In this document: positions 7,389 through 13,748 of the stretch, in pieces
Layout of the letters: each line of letters starts with the position of its first letter
How positions within the stretch are numbered: the stretch's first letter is position 1
Assembly (NCBI GenBank): GCA_964371505.1
Contig: CAYJNG010000031.1
Location: 1 to 20,212 of the forward strand
Direction: 5' to 3'
DNA: 20,212 nt
From: CAYJAD01 sp964371505
Lineage (GTDB): Bacteria > Desulfobacterota > Desulfovibrionia > Desulfovibrionales > Desulfovibrionaceae
Translations under genes and position numbers: made by a program
The notes under the pieces: generated by a model
The model's database searches: none
The model's input: the letters and a program-made list of their open reading frames with translations, nothing else
What the model was told of the DNA's origin: nothing

Positions 7389-8810
7389 ATGGCAAATGTA
7401 GCACTTATTTTGGCAGCGGGTAAGGGTACGCGTATGAATTCGCATAAACCCAAGGTGTTAAATAACTTGTTAGGGCAACCCATCTTATCCCACGTACTGC
7501 GCGCTTTACGTCCTATCTTTCAAAAGAATATCTGGACGGTTATTGGGCATAGAGCTGAGGAAATTCGTGCTGCATATGCCAATGAAGATATGATTTTTGT
7601 TATGCAGTCTGAGCAAAAAGGTACAGGACATGCTTTGTTGCAAGCCTTGCCAGCTTTAGTTGAGAAGAAGGCCAAGTATGTTCTTGTAATTAATGGCGAT
7701 ACTCCTTTATTGAGCACGGAAGTTGTGCAAAATTTCATGGCACAGGTGGAAGCGCATGTGCATGAGAGCAAAATTTCCAGTACAGAAATTGGCTTTGCCA
7801 GTATTTTAGTGCCTTATGCCAATGACTATGGCCGTGTGGTACGCCTTGGTGAAGTGGGGGGCGTAGGTGAAGAAAATGGTGACGTGCTCGCCATTGTGGA
7901 AGCCAAAGACTACAGCGAAGAAATGTATGGTTTCCCCACTGGTGAAGTAAATGCAGGTATGTATATGCTGTATGTGCCCACCTTGGTAAAGCTTATGCCC
8001 ATGATTACCAATAAAAATAAAAGCAGCGAATTTTATATTACAGATCTTGTGCAACTGGCCAGAAAACATGGACATAGTGTGCGAGGCATTTTGTGTGGCC
8101 ATACCGATGAGGATGGCGCGCACCTTATGGGCGTAAATACTTTAGAAGAACTCATTTACGCTGAACAACTGTTAAGCAGAAAAAAAGTAAAGAAAGCTAT
8201 ACAATCTGGCGTTATTGTGCATTCGCCCGAATGCGTGGTGCTGGGTGCTGAGGTGGTATTAAGCCCCGGATCAGAAATTTTTGGCCCGTGCGAAATTTAC
8301 GGTAAAAGTGTCATAGCCACAGGTGCTGTGGTGCAATCGCATTGCGTGCTTCGTGATGCTCACATTGATGAACATGCCCAGGTGCTTAATTTTAGCCATA
8401 TTCAAGATGCTAAGGTGGGTAAATTTGCCAGTGTGGGCCCCTTCGCGCGCTTGCGCCCTCAAAGTGAGCTTGGCGAAAAGTCTAAGGTGGGGAACTTTGT
8501 GGAAATGAAGAAAGCCTCTTTGGGCATAGGAGCCAAGGTTAACCACTTAAGCTATGTGGGCGATGCCACCGTGGGCGATGGAGCCAATATAGGTGCAGGG
8601 ACCATCACTTGTAACTATGACGGAAAAAATAAGCACCATACCACCATTGGCGCCGGCGCCTTTATAGGTAGTAATACGGCTCTGGTGGCTCCTGTAACGG
8701 TGGGTGAGGGCGCTTTGATTGGCGCTGGCTCCGTGGTTACTAAATCTGTGCCAGAAGGGCAGCTGGGCGTGGCGCGTGCACCGCTTAGGCTTATTCCCAA
8801 GAAAAAGTAA
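7389..8810 (+). CDS. glmU: GlmU, bifunctional GlcN-1-P acetyltransferase / GlcNAc-1-P uridylyltransferase
   Basis: This 473-residue cytoplasmic trimer makes UDP-N-acetylglucosamine, the precursor of peptidoglycan and lipid A. The N-terminal uridylyltransferase has LAAGKGTRM at residues 8-16, a following lysine (K22, in KPKVL), QKGTGHAL and NGDTPLL. The C-terminal part is a left-handed beta-helix of hexapeptide repeats ending in ARLRPQSELG, VGNFVEMKKA, NHLSYVGDA (with the catalytic-type His at 386), AGTITCNYDG and GAGSVVTKSVP. Both halves are complete, at slightly over the usual length (E. coli, 456). The start has AGGAA at 7378-7382 and clpB stops 12 bases earlier, so the two are probably cotranscribed. 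The 117 bases after the stop are AT-rich, with only a weak seven-pair hairpin (8854-8878). The partner enzyme GlmS is encoded about 8.5 kb downstream. Confidence 0.97.
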   Translation: MANVALILAAGKGTRMNSHKPKVLNNLLGQPILSHVLRALRPIFQKNIWTVIGHRAEEIRAAYANEDMIFVMQSEQKGTGHALLQALPALVEKKAKYVLVINGDTPLLSTEVVQNFMAQVEAHVHESKISSTEIGFASILVPYANDYGRVVRLGEVGGVGEENGDVLAIVEAKDYSEEMYGFPTGEVNAGMYMLYVPTLVKLMPMITNKNKSSEFYITDLVQLARKHGHSVRGILCGHTDEDGAHLMGVNTLEELIYAEQLLSRKKVKKAIQSGVIVHSPECVVLGAEVVLSPGSEIFGPCEIYGKSVIATGAVVQSHCVLRDAHIDEHAQVLNFSHIQDAKVGKFASVGPFARLRPQSELGEKSKVGNFVEMKKASLGIGAKVNHLSYVGDATVGDGANIGAGTITCNYDGKNKHHTTIGAGAFIGSNTALVAPVTVGEGALIGAGSVVTKSVPEGQLGVARAPLRLIPKKK

Positions 8811-8892
8811 GTTTTTTAATTTGCAATTATCTGAAATATAAAAAGAAAAAGACTAGTTTTCTACTAATTGTAAAACTATTGCTTATAGCTCC

Positions 8893-8921
8893 TTGCCAAG
8901 GTGCCTAGTAAATGTTATTTT
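8893..8921 (+). promoter_or_regulatory. candidate promoter for a leaderless zapB-like message
   Basis: TTGCCA (8893-8898), a 17-base spacer and TATTTT (8916-8921) lie at exactly -35 to -30 and -12 to -7 if the A of the ATG at 8928 is counted as +1. The gene has no visible Shine-Dalgarno sequence, which fits a leaderless transcript. Confidence 0.45.
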
Positions 8922-8927
8922 TAAGTC

Positions 8928-9176
8928 ATGGAAATACTCAATTTGCTAGAAGAACGTGTAATCCGACTCATGCAAGAGCTTGAGCGGGTTCGTGAAGAGA
9001 ATGGACGGATTCTCCAAGAAGGTAGTGGTCAAGTGGCAGCGCTGCAAGATGAACTACAATCTTTACGAGATGAAAATCAATTGCTTAAAGACTTGCTGGC
9101 ACAAGAAGAACAAGTCAAGGATAACGTGGTACAACGTGTGGATGCATTGTTAGAACGTTTAAAGGGCTTAGATTAA
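8928..9176 (+). CDS. ZapB-like small coiled-coil protein
   Basis: This 82-residue acidic protein is predicted from its heptad pattern (Leu/Val spacing in LLEERVIRLMQELERVREEN and DELQSLRDENQLLKDLL) to be almost entirely one coiled coil. Size, composition and position directly before zapA suggest the ZapB role of a cytoplasmic filament that bridges ZapA at the FtsZ ring, but the resemblance is one of form. Coiled coils are poor evidence of homology, so a zapA-linked hypothetical protein is the cautious name. An in-frame TAA lies six bases before the ATG, so no longer start exists. No ribosome site is visible, and promoter-like boxes abut the start. zapA begins 20 bases after the stop. Confidence 0.75.
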   Translation: MEILNLLEERVIRLMQELERVREENGRILQEGSGQVAALQDELQSLRDENQLLKDLLAQEEQVKDNVVQRVDALLERLKGLD

Positions 9177-9196
9177 TTAAGTATTTGTGATACACC

Positions 9197-9460
9197 ATGC
9201 AAGAATATAAGCTTACACTTTTAGGGCTTGAAGTCACTTTCCGCGCAGGCGTTGATGCTGAGCGCGTGGAAAAGGCTAAAATGCTGGTGGAAGAGCGATT
9301 TGAAAAATTGAGGCTTCACGGGGGACGAACGAGTAAGGAATTATTACTTACTTTCCTTGTGCTGGGGCTTGCAGACGACTTACTACAAGCAAAAGAAGAA
9401 CTTGGCGAAACTCAAACTCGCTTAGACGCTATGCTTGCTAAAATAGAAGAATTGATTTGA
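9197..9460 (+). CDS. zapA: ZapA, FtsZ-ring stabilising protein
   Basis: This 87-residue cytoplasmic protein cross-links FtsZ protofilaments at the division site. The N-terminal globular part (YKLTLLGLEVTFRAGVDAERVEKAKMLVEERF) matches the ZapA pattern of a short beta hairpin carrying a lone sugar-phosphate-like turn, then a helix. The C-terminal half (LLLTFLVLGLADDLLQAKEELGETQTRL) is a coiled-coil helix. Length is that of short ZapA proteins. Its position 20 bases after a ZapB-like gene, with 6S RNA immediately downstream, repeats the zapA-ssrS neighbourhood known in many proteobacteria and strengthens the call. The ribosome site is weak, so translation may depend on the preceding gene. The only fairly distant alternative is an unrelated coiled-coil protein. 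Confidence 0.85.
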   Translation: MQEYKLTLLGLEVTFRAGVDAERVEKAKMLVEERFEKLRLHGGRTSKELLLTFLVLGLADDLLQAKEELGETQTRLDAMLAKIEELI

Positions 9461-9470
9461 TGTGTATATT

Positions 9471-9649
9471 AATCCCTGGAGGGTTTGTGATTGTTGAGCC
9501 GTTGCTGACCTTACAAGCTTAAAATTGGGTGTTAAAACTTTAGCGGTGAGCAGGCCTCCCTCGTAGGAGGAGCCTAAAGTTAAAGTTGCGGTGCCCCCCC
9601 TGAGAAATCAGGTTCTGCAACGAGTTCCTCACACGGCATTTCGGGGATT
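9471..9649 (+). ncRNA. ssrS: 6S RNA
   Basis: This RNA of about 180 bases should mimic an open promoter and bind the housekeeping RNA polymerase holoenzyme. The ends pair (AATCCC at 9471-9476 with GGGATT at 9644-9649). Inside are an eight-pair stem AACTTTAG/CTAAAGTT (9537-9544 with 9574-9581 approximately), a nested CCTCC/GGAGG arm, and GTTGC...GCAAC enclosing a CCTGA-GAAA-TCAGG hairpin (about 9599-9612). Large bulges between stems fit the long rod with a central bubble. Size and location directly after zapA are the classic 6S context. TATATT just before the 5' end (9465-9470) may be its -10 box; in that case the mature end lies a few bases inside. Exact ends are estimates. It is supported by structure and context only, as no covariance search was run. 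Confidence 0.85.
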
Positions 9650-9688
9650 AATGTATTTTTCTTTCGGGTGTTTACCCTTCTAGTCGTA

Positions 9689-9714
9689 TGCAAACTGTAT
9701 AAATACAGGGTGCA
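9689..9714. promoter_or_regulatory. nested palindrome, possible promoter/operator in the 6S-rny gap
   Basis: TGCA-aa-CTGTAT-aa-ATACAG-gg-TGCA forms a 26-base dyad. TATAAA (9698-9703) at its centre could be a -10 box, although no convincing -35 lies at the right distance. It may be an operator over a rny promoter, or a stem in a read-through RNA. Between 9650 and 9894 I see no coding region. Confidence 0.35.
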
Positions 9715-9720
9715 AGCAAT

Positions 9721-9750
9721 GCCATGTAAACGCATGTTTACGTGGTTTTG
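9721..9750 (+). terminator. hairpin with T-run in the rny leader, possible terminator
   Basis: CCATGTAAAC (9722-9731) pairs with GTTTACGTGG (9736-9745, one G-U) across GCAT and is followed by TTTTGTTAT. It could end the zapA/6S transcript or a short leader RNA. A perfect second partner for the left arm, GTTTACATGG, lies at 9812-9821, so two folds compete in any RNA spanning both. Confidence 0.5.
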
Positions 9751-9894
9751 TTATATCTTGTCTTGTTCTAGCCATCTCTCTAGTCCCATTATGTGTTTTT
9801 ACTGCTACGAAGTTTACATGGTAATCTTACTGTATTACTAGGTGAATTTCGGTGTTTATCGGGTTATGGCCTGTTTTTATAGGAGGGTTAGGGA

Positions 9895-11454
9895 ATGGAT
9901 GCAACAACATGGGTAATAATAGCTGTAGATGCTGTTATTTTCCTCGCCATCGGTATGATGGTTCAAAAGTCACTTACAGCAAAGCGCCTTGGAGATGCCA
10001 ATGTGCTTGCCAATCGTATAGTGGAAGAAGCACGCAAGGAAGCGCAAGCTCAGAAAAAGGAAATGCTCTTACAAGGGCAAGATGATCTTTTTCAACAAAA
10101 GCGTGAAATGGAAGGGGATTTTAAGGAGCGTGAACGCGAACTTAAAGCCCGTGAACGTAAAATGGACGAAATGAGTGGGCGTCTTGAAGAAAAGCTTGAA
10201 CTTACCACCACGCGTGAGCGTGAAATTTTGGGCATTGAAAAAGAGCTTGCTCGTAAAGAACGTGCTTTAGCAGAAACGGAAGAGTACTTACAAATCCGTA
10301 TAGATCAACAAGAAAAGGCTTTACAAGAAATTTCGGGGCTTACGGCAGATGAAGCCAAGGCACAGCTTTTTGAAGAAGTAGAGTCTCGCACGCGCCATGA
10401 GGCTGCGCGCATGATTCGTCTTATCGAAAGTGAAGCTAAAGAAACGGCTGACCGCAAAGCTAAAGATGTATTGTGTAATGCCATCCAGCGTTATGCTGGC
10501 GATTATGTATGTGAGCAAACGGTAACGGCTGTTACTTTGCCAAGCGAAGATATGAAGGGTCGTATCATTGGCCGCGAAGGGCGTAATATTCGCGCTTTAG
10601 AAGCCGCCACCGGTGTGGATTTGATTATTGATGACACACCAGAAACGGTTATTCTTTCTGCGTACAGCCCATTGCGTAGGCAAGTGGCGCGCATGGCTTT
10701 GGAACGTCTTATTCAAGATGGACGCATACACCCAGCACGCATTGAAGATATAGTGCAAAAATGTGAGCAAGAACTAGACGCGCAGGTACGCGAAGCTGGT
10801 GAGCAAGCCACTTTTGATGCTGGTGTGCATGGTATTCACCCTGAAATTGTACGTTTGCTTGGTCAGTTAAAGTACCGCACTTCATTCACACAAAATGTGC
10901 TCAAGCACTCCTTAGAAGTGTCGGCTTTATGCGGCATGATGGCAGCCGAGCTTGGTATGGATATCAAAAAGGCTAAGCGCGCAGGCTTGTTGCATGATAT
11001 AGGCAAAGCTGTGGACCATGAGGTGGAAGGCTCCCACGCACTTATTGGTGCTGATATTGCTAAAAAATATAATGAATCTAAAGATATTATTCACGCCATT
11101 GGCGCACACCATGAAGACATTCGCCCCTCTACAGCTCTCGCTGTGCTTGTACAAGCGGCGGATTCTCTTTCCGGTGCTCGCCCAGGCGCTCGTAAAGAGC
11201 TGCTTGAAAACTACGTGAAGCGTCTTGAAGATTTAGAAGGCATAGCCACTTCTTTTGACGGTGTTGCTAAAGCCTATGCCATTCAAGCCGGGCGCGAAAT
11301 TCGCGTTATGGTGAATTCTGAAAATGTGGATGATGATACCACGTACGTACTTTGCAAAGATATTGCAGAGAAAATTGAAAAGAATATGACTTACCCTGGC
11401 CAAATTCGCGTAACGGTAATACGCGAAAGACGCGCCGTGGGCTTTGCCAAATAG
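9895..11454 (+). CDS. rny: Ribonuclease Y, membrane-anchored endoribonuclease
   Basis: This 519-residue enzyme starts mRNA decay by internal cleavage. An N-terminal membrane anchor (about residues 5-24, WVIIAVDAVIFLAIGMMV) is followed by a long charged coiled coil (about 35-200), a KH RNA-binding domain with GRIIGREGRNIRALE from residue 222, and an HD phosphohydrolase domain. The metal-binding residues are H338 (in KHSLEVS) and H367-D368 (in LLHDIGKAVDH), with a later HHEDI. The protein ends in the RNase Y C-terminal domain (PGQIRVTVIRERRAVGFAK). Length is standard. The ATG has AGGAGG (9881-9886) upstream, and a long structured leader lies between 6S RNA and the start. A strong terminator follows, so rny is probably its own unit. 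RNase Y is better known in Firmicutes but also occurs in delta-type proteobacteria. Confidence 0.97.
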   Translation: MDATTWVIIAVDAVIFLAIGMMVQKSLTAKRLGDANVLANRIVEEARKEAQAQKKEMLLQGQDDLFQQKREMEGDFKERERELKARERKMDEMSGRLEEKLELTTTREREILGIEKELARKERALAETEEYLQIRIDQQEKALQEISGLTADEAKAQLFEEVESRTRHEAARMIRLIESEAKETADRKAKDVLCNAIQRYAGDYVCEQTVTAVTLPSEDMKGRIIGREGRNIRALEAATGVDLIIDDTPETVILSAYSPLRRQVARMALERLIQDGRIHPARIEDIVQKCEQELDAQVREAGEQATFDAGVHGIHPEIVRLLGQLKYRTSFTQNVLKHSLEVSALCGMMAAELGMDIKKAKRAGLLHDIGKAVDHEVEGSHALIGADIAKKYNESKDIIHAIGAHHEDIRPSTALAVLVQAADSLSGARPGARKELLENYVKRLEDLEGIATSFDGVAKAYAIQAGREIRVMVNSENVDDDTTYVLCKDIAEKIEKNMTYPGQIRVTVIRERRAVGFAK

Positions 11455-11465
11455 TATTCCTTTAC

Positions 11466-11506
11466 AAGGCGCTGCAAGCTCGTAAAACTTGCGGCGCCTT
11501 CTTTAT
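11466..11506 (+). terminator. intrinsic terminator after rny
   Basis: A 13-pair stem (11466-11478 with 11488-11500, one G-U) with a nine-base loop is followed by CTTTAT. The T-run is short, but the stem is GC-rich and starts 12 bases after the rny stop. Confidence 0.85.
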
Positions 11507-11524
11507 CACTCCTCGCAAATTTTT

Positions 11525-11545
11525 ATGTAAATTTACCCTTTACAT
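11525..11545. promoter_or_regulatory. inverted repeat ATGTAAA-N7-TTTACAT, operator-like
   Basis: The arms ATGTAAA (11525-11531) and TTTACAT (11539-11545) are perfect complements seven bases apart, about 48 bases upstream of the TATAAT of the deacetylase gene. The same half-sites occur in the rny leader (9724-9730, 9813-9819). Confidence 0.4.
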
Positions 11546-11570
11546 GGCTTTGTATTTTATATAGCACATC

Positions 11571-11598
11571 TAAACACCTTTTTAGTAAAATGTATAAT
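11571..11598 (+). promoter_or_regulatory. candidate promoter of the deacetylase gene
   Basis: A consensus TATAAT (11593-11598) lies 16 bases after TAAACA (11571-11576, four of six matches). It predicts a leader of roughly 50 bases. The -10 box is good; the -35 box is weak. Confidence 0.5.
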
Positions 11599-11653
11599 AG
11601 TAAGGCCGGTAAAGGCACAGGTTCTGTGTTCTTTATTTCCTTTGCGAGTTAGT

Positions 11654-12655
11654 ATGAATAAATCTCCTCTTATTTTCTCCCTTCTTGTATGTTTTTGCAT
11701 GAGCTTTTCTGCCAATGTGCAAGCCAATGTCTACGATGTACAGAAAATTATGGACCCGCAAATGCACAATATTTGTGCGCTTACCTTTGATGACGGCCCA
11801 CACCCTCGTACCATAGAAATTTTGGATGTGCTGCAAGAGGAAGGTATAAAGGCCACGTTTTTTGTGCTGGGTTCTCAGGTGAGTTACTATCCTAAAATTG
11901 TACAACGCACCTATGCTGATGGGCATGAGGTGGCTAGTCATGCGTATACTCATATGTCTTTGGCGAAGCTTTCCACAGAGCGTGTACGTAAAGAAATTTT
12001 AGATACCAACGCTGTTTTGGAGAAAAATGGTATTCCTAAGCCGCGTTTCTTACGTCCCCCTTTGGGTGAGTTTGATGGGCGTACGGTGCGCATTCTTAAA
12101 GAACTAGATATGGACGTAATTTTATGGTCCACCGATAGTTATGACTGGATGCGTAAGGTTGATTATGCCAATATGCCCAATATGATGGGTGAGAAAATGA
12201 CGCAAAAAACACAGCGTGGTGTTTTTCTTTTTCACGATACAAAATTGCGCACAGCTAGAGAGGTGGGCCGTATTATACATACCCTGCGTTCCATAGGGTG
12301 CGAGCGCTTTGTCACCATAAGTGAATATGCTGATGCGCAGCGCTCACCAGAGCTGCTGGCACAGCTTCGTGAAAACATGTCTGCAGAAAAAACCTTAGAG
12401 CTTGTGGCGCGTGAAGAAATAGACGCGCTGAAAAAATTGGAAGCTGAGGCGGCCAAGGAAAAGGCCCATAAGGAGGAAAATGCGAGCAAGGCTGAAAATT
12501 CGCCTGCTCCTGTGTTGTCAAATTCAGCTTTGCCAAACACTATCCAGCCAAACACTGTCCAGCCAAACACCGTCCACTCTGGCACTCCTTTGAGCGAAAA
12601 CGCTGCACCGTCTTCAGTGGCCACAAAAAAAGCACCGTTAGAATCTGAAGATTAA
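11654..12655 (+). CDS. secreted or periplasmic polysaccharide deacetylase (NodB domain, CE4)
   Basis: This 333-residue protein has a signal peptide (MNKSPLIFSLLVCFCMSFSANVQA, cleavage likely after residue 24). The NodB domain shows TFDDG with the catalytic-type Asp pair at 46-47, a metal-binding SHAYTH with H96 and H100, RPPLG at 134-138, and LFHD with H194. All CE4 catalytic motifs are therefore present. It should remove N-acetyl groups from peptidoglycan, another GlcNAc polymer or an exopolysaccharide; the substrate cannot be told from sequence. A charged helix (about 232-272) and a Pro/Ser/Thr/Asn-rich tail follow, the latter with three PNTxQ/H repeats at 294-308. The tail is unlike a catalytic domain and may be a wall or envelope spacer. 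I took ATG 11654 over TTG 11642, which adds four residues. The ribosome site (GAG) is weak. Confidence 0.9.
   Translation: MNKSPLIFSLLVCFCMSFSANVQANVYDVQKIMDPQMHNICALTFDDGPHPRTIEILDVLQEEGIKATFFVLGSQVSYYPKIVQRTYADGHEVASHAYTHMSLAKLSTERVRKEILDTNAVLEKNGIPKPRFLRPPLGEFDGRTVRILKELDMDVILWSTDSYDWMRKVDYANMPNMMGEKMTQKTQRGVFLFHDTKLRTAREVGRIIHTLRSIGCERFVTISEYADAQRSPELLAQLRENMSAEKTLELVAREEIDALKKLEAEAAKEKAHKEENASKAENSPAPVLSNSALPNTIQPNTVQPNTVHSGTPLSENAAPSSVATKKAPLESED
12533..12577 (+). repeat. three 15-base tandem repeats in the deacetylase tail
   Basis: Three in-frame copies of CCAAACACTRTCCAG (the last copy diverged) encode P-N-T-I/V-Q/H. The copies differ at one to three bases, which suggests recent slippage-type expansion within a disordered tail. 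Confidence 0.9.
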
Positions 12656-12674
12656 GAAAAAACGAATGTGCTCT

Positions 12675-12706
12675 TTCTGTCCGCTGTGTATCTACAGCGA
12701 ACAGAA
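12675..12706. terminator. hairpin between convergent genes, possible shared terminator
   Basis: TTCTGT-C-CGCTGT (12675-12687) pairs with ACAGCG-A-ACAGAA (12694-12706), 12 pairs with one mismatch around a six-base loop. It lies between the converging deacetylase and larB genes. No adjacent T-run is present on the plus strand. On the minus strand the T-run (A-run at 12657-12663) is about 12 bases away, so efficiency is doubtful. Confidence 0.4.
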
Positions 12707-12710
12707 GCCA

Positions 12711-13595
12711 CTATGTTGAGGGGATTTGTAGCAGACTTTTAGCTGCAAATGCCGCTGCGCCAAAACCATTATCAATATTACATACTGCAATGCCCGGCAC
12801 GCAAGAGCATAACATGCTGGTAAGGGCAGCGCGTCCTTCAGCGCCCACTCCATACCCCACAGATGTGGGCACTGCCACCACAGGGCAAGAGACAAAGCCA
12901 GCCACAATGCCAGGCAACGCACCTTCCATGCCAGCCACAGCTATAATAAGCTTAGCAGATTGCAAAGCAGGCACGTGTGGTGTGAGCCTATGCAGGCCAG
13001 CAACGCCCACATCGGCAATAAATCCGGCTGTAATTCCCCAAAAATGTAAAGCTCCATAAGCCTCCAAAGCCACAGGTCTGTCGGCGCCACCGGCGGAAAT
13101 AACTACAATGGGGCCATGGGTATTCCATGGTTTTTCTAAGCTAGGCGGGCAAGGCAAGCTTTTACCTAAGCTAAAAAGGCGTGCTTCCACATCGCTTGAG
13201 CCTTCTGGGAAGCTCTCTTGTAAAAGGCGCAGTTGGCTTTCTTGTGCACGTGTAACCAGTACTGGGCCTGAATGGGATAAGTTTTCCACAGCAGAGATAA
13301 GCTGCGCAGGGCTTTTATTGGGGGCAAAAACCACCTCGCCAAGGCCAGTGCGCGCTTTACGTGAAGTGTCCAGCGTAAGACCACAAAGCGTGTCTGTAAT
13401 ACTGCTTTCTAAACCTTGTGTCTGATTTTGAACAAGCTTGTGATTTGCTTGGTGCTCAACGTGCTCCTCAGAAGTGTTTGTGGCGGTAGAGCAGGCGGAT
13501 GTGGTTTGAAAAAGGGGATTTTTCAAGGCGTTTTCCACACTAAGGGTGCCCTTGGCAATGGCGTGTAAAAGCGCGTGTAAATCTGACTGTGTCAT
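12711..13595 (-). CDS. larB: LarB, nickel-pincer cofactor biosynthesis (P2CMN synthase)
   Basis: LarB carboxylates nicotinic acid adenine dinucleotide and cleaves its phosphoanhydride in the first step toward the nickel-pincer nucleotide of LarA racemases. This 294-residue protein has the N-terminal element LDTSRKARTGLGEVVFAPNK and a PurE-like C-terminal half: SAGGADRPVALEA, IADVGVAGLHRL, VAGMEGALPGIVAG, VPTSVGYG and CNIDNGFGAA. E224 (in GMEG) and C265 (in CSCVPG) are 41 residues apart, the spacing I recall for the catalytic Glu180 and Cys221 of the Lactiplantibacillus enzyme. The protein is about 45 residues longer than usual, because residues 30-71 form a polar, low-complexity-like insert before LDTSR. 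No larA, larC or larE lies in the window. The start has AGGAA 9 bases upstream. A minus-strand TATAAT at 13609-13614 lacks a good -35. Confidence 0.92.
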   Translation of the reverse strand: MTQSDLHALLHAIAKGTLSVENALKNPLFQTTSACSTATNTSEEHVEHQANHKLVQNQTQGLESSITDTLCGLTLDTSRKARTGLGEVVFAPNKSPAQLISAVENLSHSGPVLVTRAQESQLRLLQESFPEGSSDVEARLFSLGKSLPCPPSLEKPWNTHGPIVVISAGGADRPVALEAYGALHFWGITAGFIADVGVAGLHRLTPHVPALQSAKLIIAVAGMEGALPGIVAGFVSCPVVAVPTSVGYGVGAEGRAALTSMLCSCVPGIAVCNIDNGFGAAAFAAKSLLQIPST

Positions 13596-13682
13596 TATAT
13601 TTCCTGTAATTATACTAGTATATGTTTCTTGGGGCGTAGAATATCTTGCAAAGCCTACTAAGGCAATAGAAAAAACTTGTAC

Positions 13683-13706
13683 CTTTTTTCATTTCAATGA
13701 AAAGAG
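13683..13706. promoter_or_regulatory. 11-pair dyad in the larB / sigma-54 activator gap
   Basis: CTTTTTTCATT (13683-13693) faces AATGAAAAGAG (13696-13706) across two bases, with one G-T pair. It sits just upstream of the candidate promoter at 13711-13739, where an activator or repressor site could lie. The two-base loop makes a DNA operator more likely than an RNA hairpin. Confidence 0.45.
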
Positions 13707-13710
13707 ATAC

Positions 13711-13739
13711 TTGCCATTAAGCGCGTAAGAGGGTAAAAG
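13711..13739 (+). promoter_or_regulatory. candidate promoter of the sigma-54 activator gene
   Basis: TTGCCA (13711-13716), a 17-base spacer and TAAAAG (13734-13739) put the start site near 13746, only about three bases before the ATG. The nearest GGG to the ATG is too close to serve well as a ribosome site, so initiation may be leaderless or nearly so. Confidence 0.3.
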
Positions 13740-13748
13740 CATTAGGGT

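Noticed and set aside
9653..9685. GGGT-GTTT-ACCC hairpin after 6S RNA as a terminator
   Set aside because: It has only four pairs and no T-run directly after it, so it is too weak to call.
9852..10085. Plus-strand frame of 77 codons overlapping the rny start
   Set aside because: It runs out of frame through the beginning of rny and has no ribosome site. The rny frame is unmistakable.
13609..13614. TATAAT on the minus strand as a larB promoter
   Set aside because: The -10 hexamer is perfect but no acceptable -35 lies 16-18 bases away, so it is mentioned only under larB.
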